From NCBI GenBank assembly GCA_020636375.1, contig JACJXZ010000001.1, forward strand, positions 1 through 64,000: a stretch of DNA of 64,000 bases, given 5' to 3'. This DNA is from Lewinellaceae bacterium. GTDB taxonomy: Bacteria > Bacteroidota > Bacteroidia > Chitinophagales > Saprospiraceae. Positions 20,087-28,181 of the stretch are shown here, piece after piece; the stretch's first letter is position 1; every line of letters starts with the position of its first letter. Position numbers and translations under genes: made by a program. The notes under the pieces were generated by a model that saw only the letters and a list, made by a program, of their open reading frames with translations, had not been told where the DNA came from and did not search any database.

Positions 20087-21172
20087 ATGAACTTGACTTT
20101 CGAGGAAACGACGGGGCTGGAAAAACAACTGCAACTGCTGATCCAGAAGCTGGGCAAGCTGAGGGAGCAGCATATCCTCATTCAGGGGACGGATGCGGCG
20201 CGGGAGTTTTTGCTGGATAACCAGATCGTGCAGGCCGAGCAGGAGGCGGAAACCATTAAGCAGAAACTGGCTGCCCGCTACAATATTTACAGCCAGGAAG
20301 GGGAGAGCCTGCTGGCACAGAAAGTGGCCGAACTCAACATCGAGGAGGAACTCGGAGCGATCCACCGCGTCGACTGCGACCGCCGGGAGATGCGCAGGCG
20401 TTTCTGGAAAGCCTTCGAAGAGCAGCTGAGCCTGGCCTACCATTACTACTTCATCAGCGCCTGCCTCACCCAAATGCCGCCGAGCTTTGCCGAACGGATG
20501 ATCTATGAACTCATCCATGAGGAACTCGACGACGATGAACAAGGGATTCTCTGCCTGCGCCGCGACAAGGACCAGCGGGTGCAGATTCAGCCCCTGCCGC
20601 TTCGGCGCAACCTGGCCAAATCGCAGCAGGAATTCCGCGCCTTCTTCGCCCGGCACTTCGAGTTCAGCGGCGAACAGGAGTTTGACACCTTCCTTCGCAC
20701 CGGGCTCCCCCGCCTGCCGTACCGCTATGTAGCGATGGTGTTCGAACTGCACGAGGGCAAATGGGAAGATTTCCTGCCGGAGTATTTCCAGTGGATCATC
20801 GATGCCTTCTCCAGCCCCAACAAGGATGTCCCTTCCTTTGTTTTTTTCTTCGTGTTATATGTAGATAACCTGCATAGAGAAGAAAAGCGGACGGCCCGGC
20901 AAAACCAGATCGTGCAGGCACTTCAGGCCATGGAAACACACAACCGTTCCGCCGTACACCTCAGCCCGCTGCAGCCGGTACCGGTGAGCGACCTGCAGGC
21001 ATGGATTCTCGACCGGGGTGAACGCAACGCCGGGAGGATCGAGGAACTGATCAACCTGCTGGCCCGCGGCCTGCCTCCGGAAGACCAGGAACAATACCAT
21101 CTTCAACAGCTGCTGAATATGGACGACATAGAGCGGCTGCAGGAGATTGTTTATAAGAAAGCGAAGGGGTAG
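20087..21172 (+). CDS. Helical partner protein with adaptor-like N-terminus (possible inactive-STAND-like module)
   Basis: 361 residues from the ATG at 20087; the frame is open further upstream, but that part overlaps the CHAT gene. The N-terminal ~50 residues (LGKLREQHILIQGTDAAREF) are almost the same as the CHAT protein C-terminus. The remainder is alpha/beta with segments such as ERMIYELIHEELDDDEQG, RLPYRYVAMVFELHEGKWED and DVPSFVFFFVLYVDNLHREEKR. This resembles the NTPase-derived but Walker-less 'inactive STAND' type domains known beside CHAT and MoxR genes; that identification is tentative. No Walker motif, TM or signal peptide is seen. It likely bridges the CHAT effector to the MoxR/vWA switch encoded downstream. 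Confidence 0.7.
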   Translation: MNLTFEETTGLEKQLQLLIQKLGKLREQHILIQGTDAAREFLLDNQIVQAEQEAETIKQKLAARYNIYSQEGESLLAQKVAELNIEEELGAIHRVDCDRREMRRRFWKAFEEQLSLAYHYYFISACLTQMPPSFAERMIYELIHEELDDDEQGILCLRRDKDQRVQIQPLPLRRNLAKSQQEFRAFFARHFEFSGEQEFDTFLRTGLPRLPYRYVAMVFELHEGKWEDFLPEYFQWIIDAFSSPNKDVPSFVFFFVLYVDNLHREEKRTARQNQIVQALQAMETHNRSAVHLSPLQPVPVSDLQAWILDRGERNAGRIEELINLLARGLPPEDQEQYHLQQLLNMDDIERLQEIVYKKAKG

Positions 21173-21179
21173 GGTTTTA

Positions 21180-21317
21180 GTTGTCAGTTGTTGGTTGTCA
21201 GTTGTTGGTTCCTGGCAGTCAACCGGCCCTCCCTGGCAGGACAACAAACGACAAACAACGGACAACGGACAACAGACAACGGACAACAGACAACGGACAA
21301 CGGACAACAGACAACAA
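21180..21317. repeat. 7-bp microsatellite and complementary leader upstream of the MoxR gene
   Basis: Around ten copies of ACAACGG/ACAACAG run from about 21240 to 21316 and stop 5 nt before the ATG at 21322. Just upstream, GTTGTCAGTTGTTGG units (21180-21210) are the complementary motif, so the leader RNA could fold on itself. The frame from an upstream ATG at 21181 stays open through the repeat, so a change of one 7-nt unit would shift any upstream-initiated product. Confidence 0.8.
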
Positions 21318-21321
21318 AAAC

Positions 21322-22269
21322 ATGAAAAACTTCCGCCTCTACGACAACACCGCCCAGCGGGAACTGCCCCGCATCCCGCGCAACGCGCGGCTCGACGAGC
21401 CCAGCCTGTACCGCCCCTCCGAAGGGCTCATCAATGCCGTCAACGTAGCGCTGGCGCTCAACCAGCCGCTGCTGCTGACCGGCGAACCCGGCACCGGCAA
21501 GACCCAACTGGCCCACCACCTGGCGTGGTTCTTCCAGCTGGGCGAGCCGGAAGTCTTCAACGCCCAGACGACCTCAACGGCCAGAGACCTCTTCTACCGC
21601 TACGACGCGCTGTCTCACTTCCAGTACAGCCAAACCCAGAAAGAAATTCTCAGCGCCGGGGAAGTCGAGGAAAAATTCATCACCTACCAGGCCCTCGGGC
21701 GGGCCATCCGGGACAACCAGCGCATCGTTGTGCTGATCGACGAGATCGACAAGGCGCCGCGCGACCTGCCCAACGACGTGCTGGCCGCCCTGGAAGCGCT
21801 GCGCTTCTACGTGCCGGAAACCGGAAAGGCCTACACCGCCGACCCCGACAACCGGCCGGTAATCATCATGACTTCCAACTCCGAGAAAAACCTGCCGGAG
21901 CCTTTCCTGCGGCGGGTGGTGTACTACCACATCCCCTTCCCCGAGCCCGAGACGCTGCTGGACATTCTGCAGCTCAAGGTGGAGGATTTTCCGAAAGCAG
22001 GCCTCAGCGCGGTAGTGGAACACTTTGACCTCATCCGCAAAGGGCGGCGGGTGAAGCTGCGCAAGAACCCGGCCACCGCCGAGCTGATCTACTGGGCCAT
22101 GCTGCTGCAGCAACTCGGCTTCCCGGCCGAAAAACTCAGCGACTGGCCGAGCCTGAGCCGCGAGGAAAAGGAAATGCTGGCCGTGTCCTATTCCGTGCTG
22201 GCCAAGAACAAGGAGGATCTTGCCGAGCTGCGCAATATGATCCTGCCCAGCCGGCGGGGGGAGGGCTGA
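21322..22269 (+). CDS. MoxR-family AAA+ ATPase
   Basis: 315 residues from the ATG at 21322, chosen because the extension upstream would be encoded by the microsatellite. Walker A is GEPGTGKT (about residues 54-61); Walker B is VVLIDEIDKA (about 136-145). Sensor-type MTSNSEKNLPEPFLRR and a C-terminal helical lid follow. MoxR ATPases act as chaperone-like remodelers together with vWA-domain partners, and the next gene encodes such a vWA-like protein. In conflict systems this pair is thought to gate an effector, here plausibly the CHAT or caspase protein (inference). The gene ends 297 nt before its partner; that gap holds a perfect hairpin and further short repeats. Confidence 0.9.
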   Translation: MKNFRLYDNTAQRELPRIPRNARLDEPSLYRPSEGLINAVNVALALNQPLLLTGEPGTGKTQLAHHLAWFFQLGEPEVFNAQTTSTARDLFYRYDALSHFQYSQTQKEILSAGEVEEKFITYQALGRAIRDNQRIVVLIDEIDKAPRDLPNDVLAALEALRFYVPETGKAYTADPDNRPVIIMTSNSEKNLPEPFLRRVVYYHIPFPEPETLLDILQLKVEDFPKAGLSAVVEHFDLIRKGRRVKLRKNPATAELIYWAMLLQQLGFPAEKLSDWPSLSREEKEMLAVSYSVLAKNKEDLAELRNMILPSRRGEG

Positions 22270-22372
22270 CCGGAGGGCCGGGATGTAGCCGCCGACCCCG
22301 GCGGACGGTTGACGGTTGACGGCAGACGGGGGATGGCAGACGGCCAGAAGCAGGACAGGCTACCCTGCGGTA

Positions 22373-22422
22373 AGACTTGACAAGTTTTTTAGCTGGGGGG
22401 GCACCGGAAACTTGTCAAGTCT
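22373..22422. repeat. Perfect 15-bp inverted repeat between the MoxR and vWA genes
   Basis: AGACTTGACAAGTTT (22373-22387) and its exact reverse complement (22408-22422) flank a 20-nt loop. No T-run follows, so it is not a classical terminator. Nearby at about 22308-22345 are GACGGTTGACGG-type short repeats, and at 22537-22566 a 9-bp repeat (ATCAATAGC) reaches the start of the next gene. The rest of 22270-22566 shows no gene. Confidence 0.7.
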
Positions 22423-22566
22423 ACGGGTTGGCGGACGGCGGCATGTTCATGAATACTGAGCCAACAAAAAGCCAGGATTTACATCCCGGCCCTTGGGGTA
22501 CGGGCTTTCGCCCGCGTCCATCTCCATACGCCGTATCAATAGCATCAATAGCATCAACAGCATCAA

Positions 22567-25500
22567 TTGAACAAAGGGCAAACATATCAACTGCTGGCCG
22601 AACTGCTTCCCACCCTGGAGCGGGAAGGCTTCTCCCTGGGCGTCGGCCAGCACCTGCGGGTGCAGGGGCTGCTGTCGCGCCTGCCGGAGGAGCTGCCGGA
22701 GGAGCAGCTCAAGCTGGCCCTGGCCCCCCTGTTTGCCACCAACCCACAGCAGCAAGAGCAGTTTTATACGCTGTTCGAGCAGTGCCGGGAGCGTGTACGC
22801 GTTATGGAAGCGGCGCCGGCCCGGCGCGCCGCCCTTCCCCCAATGGAGCGCCGCTGGCGCCGCCGGGCCCTCATTCTGGGCATAGCCACCCTGCTGGCCC
22901 TGGCTGTGCCTGTCAGTTTGTGGCTGTACCGCTGGCTGGCGCCGCCACCCCAGAGCCTGGAAAGGCCCTTTGACGTCTTGGCCGGCCAAACCGTGGAGGT
23001 TTGCCTCGATTCCACCCAACTGGCCGCTTTCGATACCATCATCGCCGCCGAATTTTGCGACACCGCCGGCTACCGGGGCGCCTTGGGCAATTTCGAGATC
23101 AGCGATCCCGCCTGCCTGGCCTACACCGCCGGGGACAGCCTGGGGCAGGATTCCATCTGCGTCCGCATCACGGATAGGCGCGGGCGCAGCGCCACGATCA
23201 ATTTCCGGGCCGAGGTGCTGCGGCAGGTTGTTGTGCCGCCGCCGCCGGGGGCTGAAGTTGGTGTTACTTCCCCTCTTTTTATCCCCAAGCAGGAGCCGCC
23301 CCCTCCCGACCTGGGTTCCCTGGCGATGGAGCCGCCGCCCGCCTGGGTAGTATTCCTGGCCGCCCATGCCTGGTGGCTCAAACCCCTGTCCCTCCTCTTG
23401 CTGGGGCTGTTTCTTTACGCGCTGCTGCGCTGGCTGGAGCAGCGCCGCCGACGGCTCGTTGCCGAGCTGGAAAGCGGCGACAAGCCGCCCTACGTTTGGA
23501 ATATCGGCCTGGGGGAAAGCGGGGAAGACATCGAACTTGGCGAAGATTTTCAGCTCACCCTGCACCACCTTCGCCGCCGCGCCCGCACCGAGCAGGTGCG
23601 GCTGCACCTGCCGCGCACCGTAGAGGCCACCATCGCCAAAGGCGGCATGGCCGACCTGCAGTTCGAGCAGCAGACCCAGCCGCCGGAGTATCTGCTGCTG
23701 ATCGACCGGCAGGACGCCCGCAACCACCGGGCGCAGGTCTTCGACCGACTCTACCAGTCTCTTCGGGAAAACGAGGTGCTCATCGAGCGCTTCTACTACA
23801 ACGGCGACCCCCGCACGGTATTCAACGAGGCCCATGCCGAAGGCCTGCCGCTGAAGAGCCTCCAGCAGCGCTTTCCCGCCCACCGCCTGCTGCTGATGGG
23901 CAGCGGTTACCCCCTGCTCAGCCCCACCACCGGCAAGCTGGCCGGCTGGAGCCGGGTGCTGGAACAATGGCGGCAGCGCGCCCTGCTCACCCCTCAGCCC
24001 GCCGGCGCCTGGGGCCGGAAAGAAGAGCGCCTGGGCGAGCTGCTCCACGTGCTGCCCGCCTCGCTGCAGGGCCTGCGCTACCTCGTCGATCAGCTCGACG
24101 CCGCCGAGGAAGCCGACTATGACAACTGGCGCGAGCAGGTGCAGGACTTTCCACGGGAGCACATCGAATTCCAGGGCGGGCTGCTGGCCACCCTGGAAGC
24201 CTATTACCCCCGCGAGCTGATCCGCTGGATCGCCGCCTGCGCCGTATACCCCGCCCTGCACTGGGGCCTGACCCTCTACCTCGGCCGCCTGCTGTCGGGC
24301 GAAGATCAGCGCCTGCTCACCCTCGGCAACCTACAAGCCCTCAACCGCCTGCCCTGGTTTGTGGAGGGCGCCATCCCGAATGAGGCCCGGGCCGTGCTAC
24401 TGGCCTGGCTGGAAGAAGAAGAGCCAGGCCTGCTGCCGCGCATCCGCGAATCGCTGCACGGCCTGCTGCTGCAGAACCCGCCGCCGCGCGACTCAGCCGC
24501 CTGGGACGACTACCACCTCAACCTCAGCCTGAACGAGTGGCGCTTCACCCGCGACAAGCGCCGCAAAAAGGAACTGGAACGAACCATCGCCGCCCACCTG
24601 GAGCAGGGCGCCGAGGCCGACTTCACGGTGGTCAAATACCTGGACCGGCCGCGCGGGCCGCTCGACTTCATCGTGCCCGAGCGCTGGAAGAAATACATAC
24701 ATCCCGGCGGCCATCCGGCGTTGGGGTGGAAAGGGCTGTTTAAAGATATGCCCTGGGCCGCCCTCCTCTGGCTGGCCTTCGCCACGCTGGCGATTTGCTA
24801 TACGCCCAGGGTAGCCAGCTGCGGCGGAGCAGAGGTGGCCGTTTCAACCAACGACGGCGAGCTGCAACTCTGCCTGGACAGCCCGGCCGACAGCTTGTTG
24901 TACTATGAAGTGCTGGCTCGCGACTCGGTTAGAAGGCTGGTATCGAAGTTCGGAATGGAAGAGGAGGAGATAACGGAGCCACAGACACCGCTACAAGTAG
25001 AGGCAAGTAAGTTGAGGATGGAAATGGACAAAATTGAAGATGAAATTGCGCGTGATACTGGCGAGCAAGAAGATAAAATTGCGGAGTTGGAAGCCGAATT
25101 GAAGGACCTTAAGTTCAAATACAAGCGATTGTCGTTAAACATCGAAGGGAACCGTACTTCTATTTACCATTTGAATTATGACGGCGTTGTTCTGAGTGAT
25201 GGCGAGATCTGGGAGCAGCTCAATCCGATAGATTCCATAAATCAATTGGCGGAAGGCGTACAGGCGGCGGATTCGCTCCGGAGAAAATACCGGCAAAATG
25301 TAGCGCTTACACTATTTAATGAAGGAATTACTTTATATGATACTTATCACGATGGCGTGGACACCCTCGGCTTCAAAGCCGCCGCCTGCGCCTGCTTTAC
25401 GCGGGCTGCCGCCCTCGATACCGTCGATTTCGACTTTAAGCGCGCCCGCGCCTGGTGTGAAGCGAAGCCGCCGCCGGCAAATCCCTACAAAATCGCCCCT

Positions 25501-26721
25501 GAAATAGTAGGAACCATGGCCAATGAGGCGGGAGAACCGCTGAGCGGCGTGTCAGTAAACGGCCCCTTCGCCGGCGCCCTGGTAAGCGATGCCCGGGGGC
25601 AGTACACGCTTCGCCTGCCGGAAGACTACCCCCGGCCCGATATCACCCTCTCCTTCGCCGCGCCGGGCTACCGGCCCGCCAACCGGACGTTTGCCATCGA
25701 TGGGGTGGATCAACTACCTACGACACGGCTACAACCTTCGGCTGCGCCAACCTTCACCCTGCGGGGCACGGTGCGCGACTCCGCCGATAACCGGCCACTG
25801 GCCGGCGTAACCGTAACCGCCCCGGGGCATGGAACGGCCACGACCAGCGCTGCCGGCTCCTTTCAACTGGAAGTAGAGGAAACCGCCCTGGCGGCGCCGA
25901 TGCGTTTCACTTTTTCCCGAAGCGGCTACCGGGCAAAGCAGGCCAACTACCCGCCGGCGGCTTTGCGCAACCCCTTATCCATTCGGTTGCAAACCATGCC
26001 TCCCGACACGGCTGCGCGGATTAATCCGCCCGTAATCAGCCCCACTGCCCCGGCAGACACGGCAGCAGGGGATCAACCGCCCACCCTCCTCGCCGGGTCG
26101 GTTACGCTGGGCGGCAAAACTTACCGCACCCTGCGGATCAATGGGAAAACCTGGATGGCGCAGAACCTGGATTATGAGGTGGCGGATTCGTGGTATCATG
26201 ACGATCTGAAAACTGCCGCAGATAGCAGCAAATATGGCCGCCTGTACACCTGGGAGGCGGCGAAAAAGGCTTGTACAGCCGTTGGTTGGAGGTTGCCGAC
26301 GGATGAGGAGTGGCGCACGCTGGCGATGGCGAACGGTGGGCTTTGGGATGGCAGCGATCAAGGTGATCCAAAGAAAGCTTATTCGGCGCTTATCGAAGGA
26401 GGCAGCACTGGTTTTGCTGCGCGTCTTGGCGGCTACCGTCCCACCGATGGCAGCTTCTACGACCTTCCTACAACGGCTACTACTGGAGCGCTACGGAGTA
26501 CGGTACGGACAACGCGTGGACCTACTTCTTCCACCGCAGCAACGGCAAGCTGGTCCGGATCCTCAATAGCAGGTCGCTCGGGTTCTCGTGTCGTTGCGCC
26601 CAGGACTAGATTATTTGACAATTTGACAATTTGCGGCGAGTCCAGGATGTGGGGCGAGGAGGTCAATACAAGAAAAAAAAGTTTGATTTACCATGAAAAA
26701 AAAAGTTTGAGAAATCGTTAA
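22567..26721 (+). CDS. vWA-like three-TM MoxR partner with C-terminal FISUMP domain: DGR target 1 (frameshifted in VR1)
   Basis: The literal ORF is 1384 codons from a TTG start. The N-terminal helical region (1-80, FSLGVGQHL...) resembles CoxE/vWA partners. TM1 (about 100-122) follows RRWRRR; an extracytoplasmic beta domain spans about 125-255; TM2 is about 268-288, followed by RRRR. A vWA-like domain lies at about 372-475 (YLLLIDRQDA...HRLLLMGSG), TM3 at about 729-745, and a coiled coil at about 808-860. Two carboxypeptidase-regulatory-like domains span about 990-1130, then FISUMP from about 1180. The charge pattern places the vWA part inside and FISUMP outside. Relative to the TR, one base is missing at 26467-26468; after that the ORF reads out of frame. 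In the restored frame the protein would end in the conserved CRCAQD and stop at 26607-26609, like target 2. This may be a natural inactivation or an assembly error. Confidence 0.85.
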   Translation: MNKGQTYQLLAELLPTLEREGFSLGVGQHLRVQGLLSRLPEELPEEQLKLALAPLFATNPQQQEQFYTLFEQCRERVRVMEAAPARRAALPPMERRWRRRALILGIATLLALAVPVSLWLYRWLAPPPQSLERPFDVLAGQTVEVCLDSTQLAAFDTIIAAEFCDTAGYRGALGNFEISDPACLAYTAGDSLGQDSICVRITDRRGRSATINFRAEVLRQVVVPPPPGAEVGVTSPLFIPKQEPPPPDLGSLAMEPPPAWVVFLAAHAWWLKPLSLLLLGLFLYALLRWLEQRRRRLVAELESGDKPPYVWNIGLGESGEDIELGEDFQLTLHHLRRRARTEQVRLHLPRTVEATIAKGGMADLQFEQQTQPPEYLLLIDRQDARNHRAQVFDRLYQSLRENEVLIERFYYNGDPRTVFNEAHAEGLPLKSLQQRFPAHRLLLMGSGYPLLSPTTGKLAGWSRVLEQWRQRALLTPQPAGAWGRKEERLGELLHVLPASLQGLRYLVDQLDAAEEADYDNWREQVQDFPREHIEFQGGLLATLEAYYPRELIRWIAACAVYPALHWGLTLYLGRLLSGEDQRLLTLGNLQALNRLPWFVEGAIPNEARAVLLAWLEEEEPGLLPRIRESLHGLLLQNPPPRDSAAWDDYHLNLSLNEWRFTRDKRRKKELERTIAAHLEQGAEADFTVVKYLDRPRGPLDFIVPERWKKYIHPGGHPALGWKGLFKDMPWAALLWLAFATLAICYTPRVASCGGAEVAVSTNDGELQLCLDSPADSLLYYEVLARDSVRRLVSKFGMEEEEITEPQTPLQVEASKLRMEMDKIEDEIARDTGEQEDKIAELEAELKDLKFKYKRLSLNIEGNRTSIYHLNYDGVVLSDGEIWEQLNPIDSINQLAEGVQAADSLRRKYRQNVALTLFNEGITLYDTYHDGVDTLGFKAAACACFTRAAALDTVDFDFKRARAWCEAKPPPANPYKIAPEIVGTMANEAGEPLSGVSVNGPFAGALVSDARGQYTLRLPEDYPRPDITLSFAAPGYRPANRTFAIDGVDQLPTTRLQPSAAPTFTLRGTVRDSADNRPLAGVTVTAPGHGTATTSAAGSFQLEVEETALAAPMRFTFSRSGYRAKQANYPPAALRNPLSIRLQTMPPDTAARINPPVISPTAPADTAAGDQPPTLLAGSVTLGGKTYRTLRINGKTWMAQNLDYEVADSWYHDDLKTAADSSKYGRLYTWEAAKKACTAVGWRLPTDEEWRTLAMANGGLWDGSDQGDPKKAYSALIEGGSTGFAARLGGYRPTDGSFYDLPTTATTGALRSTVRTTRGPTSSTAATASWSGSSIAGRSGSRVVAPRTRLFDNLTICGESRMWGEEVNTRKKSLIYHEKKSLRNR
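26416..26607 (+). repeat. DGR variable repeat VR1
   Basis: Aligns with the TR over its whole length (192 versus 193 bp). From 26469 to the end every difference lies at a TR adenine (11 changed bases). The 5' part has A-site changes, but also three kinds of non-A difference: T to G near 26423, C to T in the CGC/CGT codon, and GGC reduced to CC at 26467-26468. The last ~43 bp, the probable initiation of mutagenic homology (IMH), are identical to TR and VR2. Confidence 0.93.
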
Positions 26722-26802
26722 AACAACTATTTTGCACTCCGTTTTCCAGCTGGAGCGAAATAGATGCGAAGGCAGGCGAAACATCCCAAATACTATGAGA
26801 AA

Positions 26803-27282
26803 ATGCAAACCAAGGACATTTTGGCGCTGGAAGGCACCAATGAAGGAGATATTCTACTGCTGCGCGAGGGCCTGTTCTGGCGTGCCTATCAATTATCCGC
26901 TTTTCTTTTTTCTACTCATATCCGTCCGCTGAAGGTAACCTCCCGGCACGTCAAAGTAGTCAAGGCAAACCTTGCGTATGTCGGTTTTCCGGACAAGATA
27001 CTGGAAGGAATAGTGCAGGCTGCCGGGGAGAAAGGGTGGAACATAGAGCGGCAGGAAAAACAGATCAGGATCATTGTCGGCTTGCCGGTGGATCGCGCTG
27101 CCTACCAGCAATGGTTTGAAGCCCAGGCGCCTTCTGAGGAAGAATCGGCTGCTACGTTTCCATATTTGGGGCAGGACAAAATCCTGGAAAAGATCCGCAG
27201 TTATCCTATAATGGAAAAGACGCCGCTGGAGACTCAGCGTTTCGTCCTGGAATTACAAAAAGAGATCAATGGCCATCTATAG
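26803..27282 (+). CDS. MutS-like (MSL) DGR accessory protein
   Basis: 159 residues from the ATG at 26803. The ORF opens at 26764, but the second copy at 33496 begins with the same MQTKDILALEG, which supports the internal start. The N-terminal half (DILLLREGLFWRAYQLSAF ... YVGFPDKILEGIVQAAGEKG) resembles the mismatch-recognition domain I of MutS, the signature of MSL proteins reported with some DGRs. No MutS ATPase region is present. The last 14 nt overlap the avd start, implying translational coupling. A role in complementary DNA handling or homing is an inference. Confidence 0.75.
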   Translation: MQTKDILALEGTNEGDILLLREGLFWRAYQLSAFLFSTHIRPLKVTSRHVKVVKANLAYVGFPDKILEGIVQAAGEKGWNIERQEKQIRIIVGLPVDRAAYQQWFEAQAPSEEESAATFPYLGQDKILEKIRSYPIMEKTPLETQRFVLELQKEINGHL

Positions 27283-27616
27283 TGACCTGCCGGTATACAA
27301 AGCCAGTTATGGGTTACTGGTAGCTGTTTTTGATTTCTCCCGGCAATTCACCCGGGAGTACAAATACACCATCGGCGAAAAGCTGAAGAATGAGACTATC
27401 GATATGATCACCAACATCTACCGGGCCAACAGCCGGGAGGACAAGAAGGAATTGCTGCAGCGGGCGCGGGAGAACGTGGAGGTGATCCGTTTATACCTGA
27501 GGTTGCTGCGGGATCTCCGCCAGATCGACCTCCCCAAATTTGTCGGGCTAAACGAACAAATTGAGAACGTGTCGCGGCAACTGGCAGGGTGGGAGAGGAG
27601 TGTGAGCAGGGTGTAG
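27269..27616 (+). CDS. avd: Avd, DGR accessory variability determinant
   Basis: 115 residues, all helical, matching the four-helix-bundle Avd family: YKASYGLLVAVFDFSRQF, REYKYTIGEKLKNETIDM, NIYRAN and a C-terminal LAGWERSV. Avd forms a basic pentamer that binds the DGR reverse transcriptase and template RNA and is needed for mutagenic retrohoming in the Bordetella phage system. It overlaps the MSL gene by 14 nt. Its stop codon lies inside the left arm of a palindromic element, so the last residues (SRV) may be shaped by that insertion. The TR starts 325 nt downstream. Confidence 0.93.
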   Translation: MAIYSDLPVYKASYGLLVAVFDFSRQFTREYKYTIGEKLKNETIDMITNIYRANSREDKKELLQRARENVEVIRLYLRLLRDLRQIDLPKFVGLNEQIENVSRQLAGWERSVSRV

Positions 27617-27756
27617 GGCAATTTTCCAAAGCGCTTATTTTTTTCACTTTTTTGCCCCAACCCTGAAGGGAGAAAGTGAAAAAAAACGCTCATCTCCCTT
27701 CAGGGTTGGGGCAAAATGAGTGTTTTTTTTTCACGGCAAGGAAAATTGCCCTACAC
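27611..27756. repeat. Doubly palindromic element between avd and the template repeat
   Basis: The outer arms at 27611-27627 and 27740-27756 are perfect 17-bp inverted repeats (GTGTAGGGCAATTTTCC). The inner arms at 27650-27673 and 27693-27716 are a perfect 24-bp inverted repeat beginning TTTTGCCCCAACCC. No ORF is supported. It resembles a MITE or hairpin element and would put a strong stem into the avd-TR-RT transcript. Confidence 0.85.
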
Positions 27757-27941
27757 CCGCCTGAAAAAGTAGCCGGAAAAGAAAGGAAAATTGTTTACAT
27801 AAGAACCTGGCCGGAGTCCCGGCGCTCAAGGGCGGCGGGAGGGCGCCTTTTGAGTCCAATAGCCTTCTTGTTTCGGCAAGGAATAAAAGATGCCTCCGGC
27901 CGCTCAATGGCTGGGGGCGCGAGTTAAAGGCTATTTTTGCG

Positions 27942-28134
27942 TCTGCGCTTCTTGGCGGCTACCGCAACACCGATGGCAGCTTCAACAACCTTGGCAACAA
28001 CGGCAACTACTGGAGCGCTACGGAGTACGGTACGGACAACGCGTGGAACTACAACTTCAACCGCAGCAACGGCAAGCTGAACCGGAACAACAATAGCAGG
28101 TCGCTCGGGTTCTCGTGTCGTTGCGCCCAGGACT
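27942..28134 (+). repeat. DGR template repeat (TR)
   Basis: 193 bp, the same length as VR2, between avd and the RT gene. The sites that vary in the VRs are nearly all AAC codons here, the usual DGR template bias because adenines are mutated. Read in the FISUMP frame it would give GGYRNTDGSFNNLGNNG and onwards, but no start codon serves that frame, so it is a template and not a gene. Two AAC codons (in GAC AAC GCG and AGC AAC GGC) are unchanged in both VRs. Confidence 0.95.
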
Positions 28135-28138
28135 CGAA

Positions 28139-28166
28139 GCCGGGAGGCCGGAAACAGCCTCCCGGC
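28139..28166 (+). other. Hairpin immediately 3' of the template repeat
   Basis: GCCGGGAGGC (28139-28148) and GCCTCCCGGC (28157-28166) form a 10-bp perfect stem with an 8-nt loop, 4 nt after the TR and 15 nt before the RT start codon. No poly-T follows. It may delimit or fold the template RNA; neither VR is followed by this hairpin. Confidence 0.8.
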
Positions 28167-28181
28167 CATTAGTGATGAGAA

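Noticed and set aside
21181..21321. Upstream start for the MoxR protein
   Set aside because: The 47 extra residues would be encoded by a microsatellite; the ATG at 21322 directly precedes the recognisable domain.
22447..24261. 604-codon open frame on the minus strand
   Set aside because: It is antisense to the vWA target gene, whose domains, TM segments and frame are clear; the minus-strand translation is a Gln/Gly/Val-rich shadow caused by high GC content.
27890..28096. Short plus-strand ORF over the template repeat
   Set aside because: Its frame is not the FISUMP frame, and the sequence is fully explained as the DGR template.
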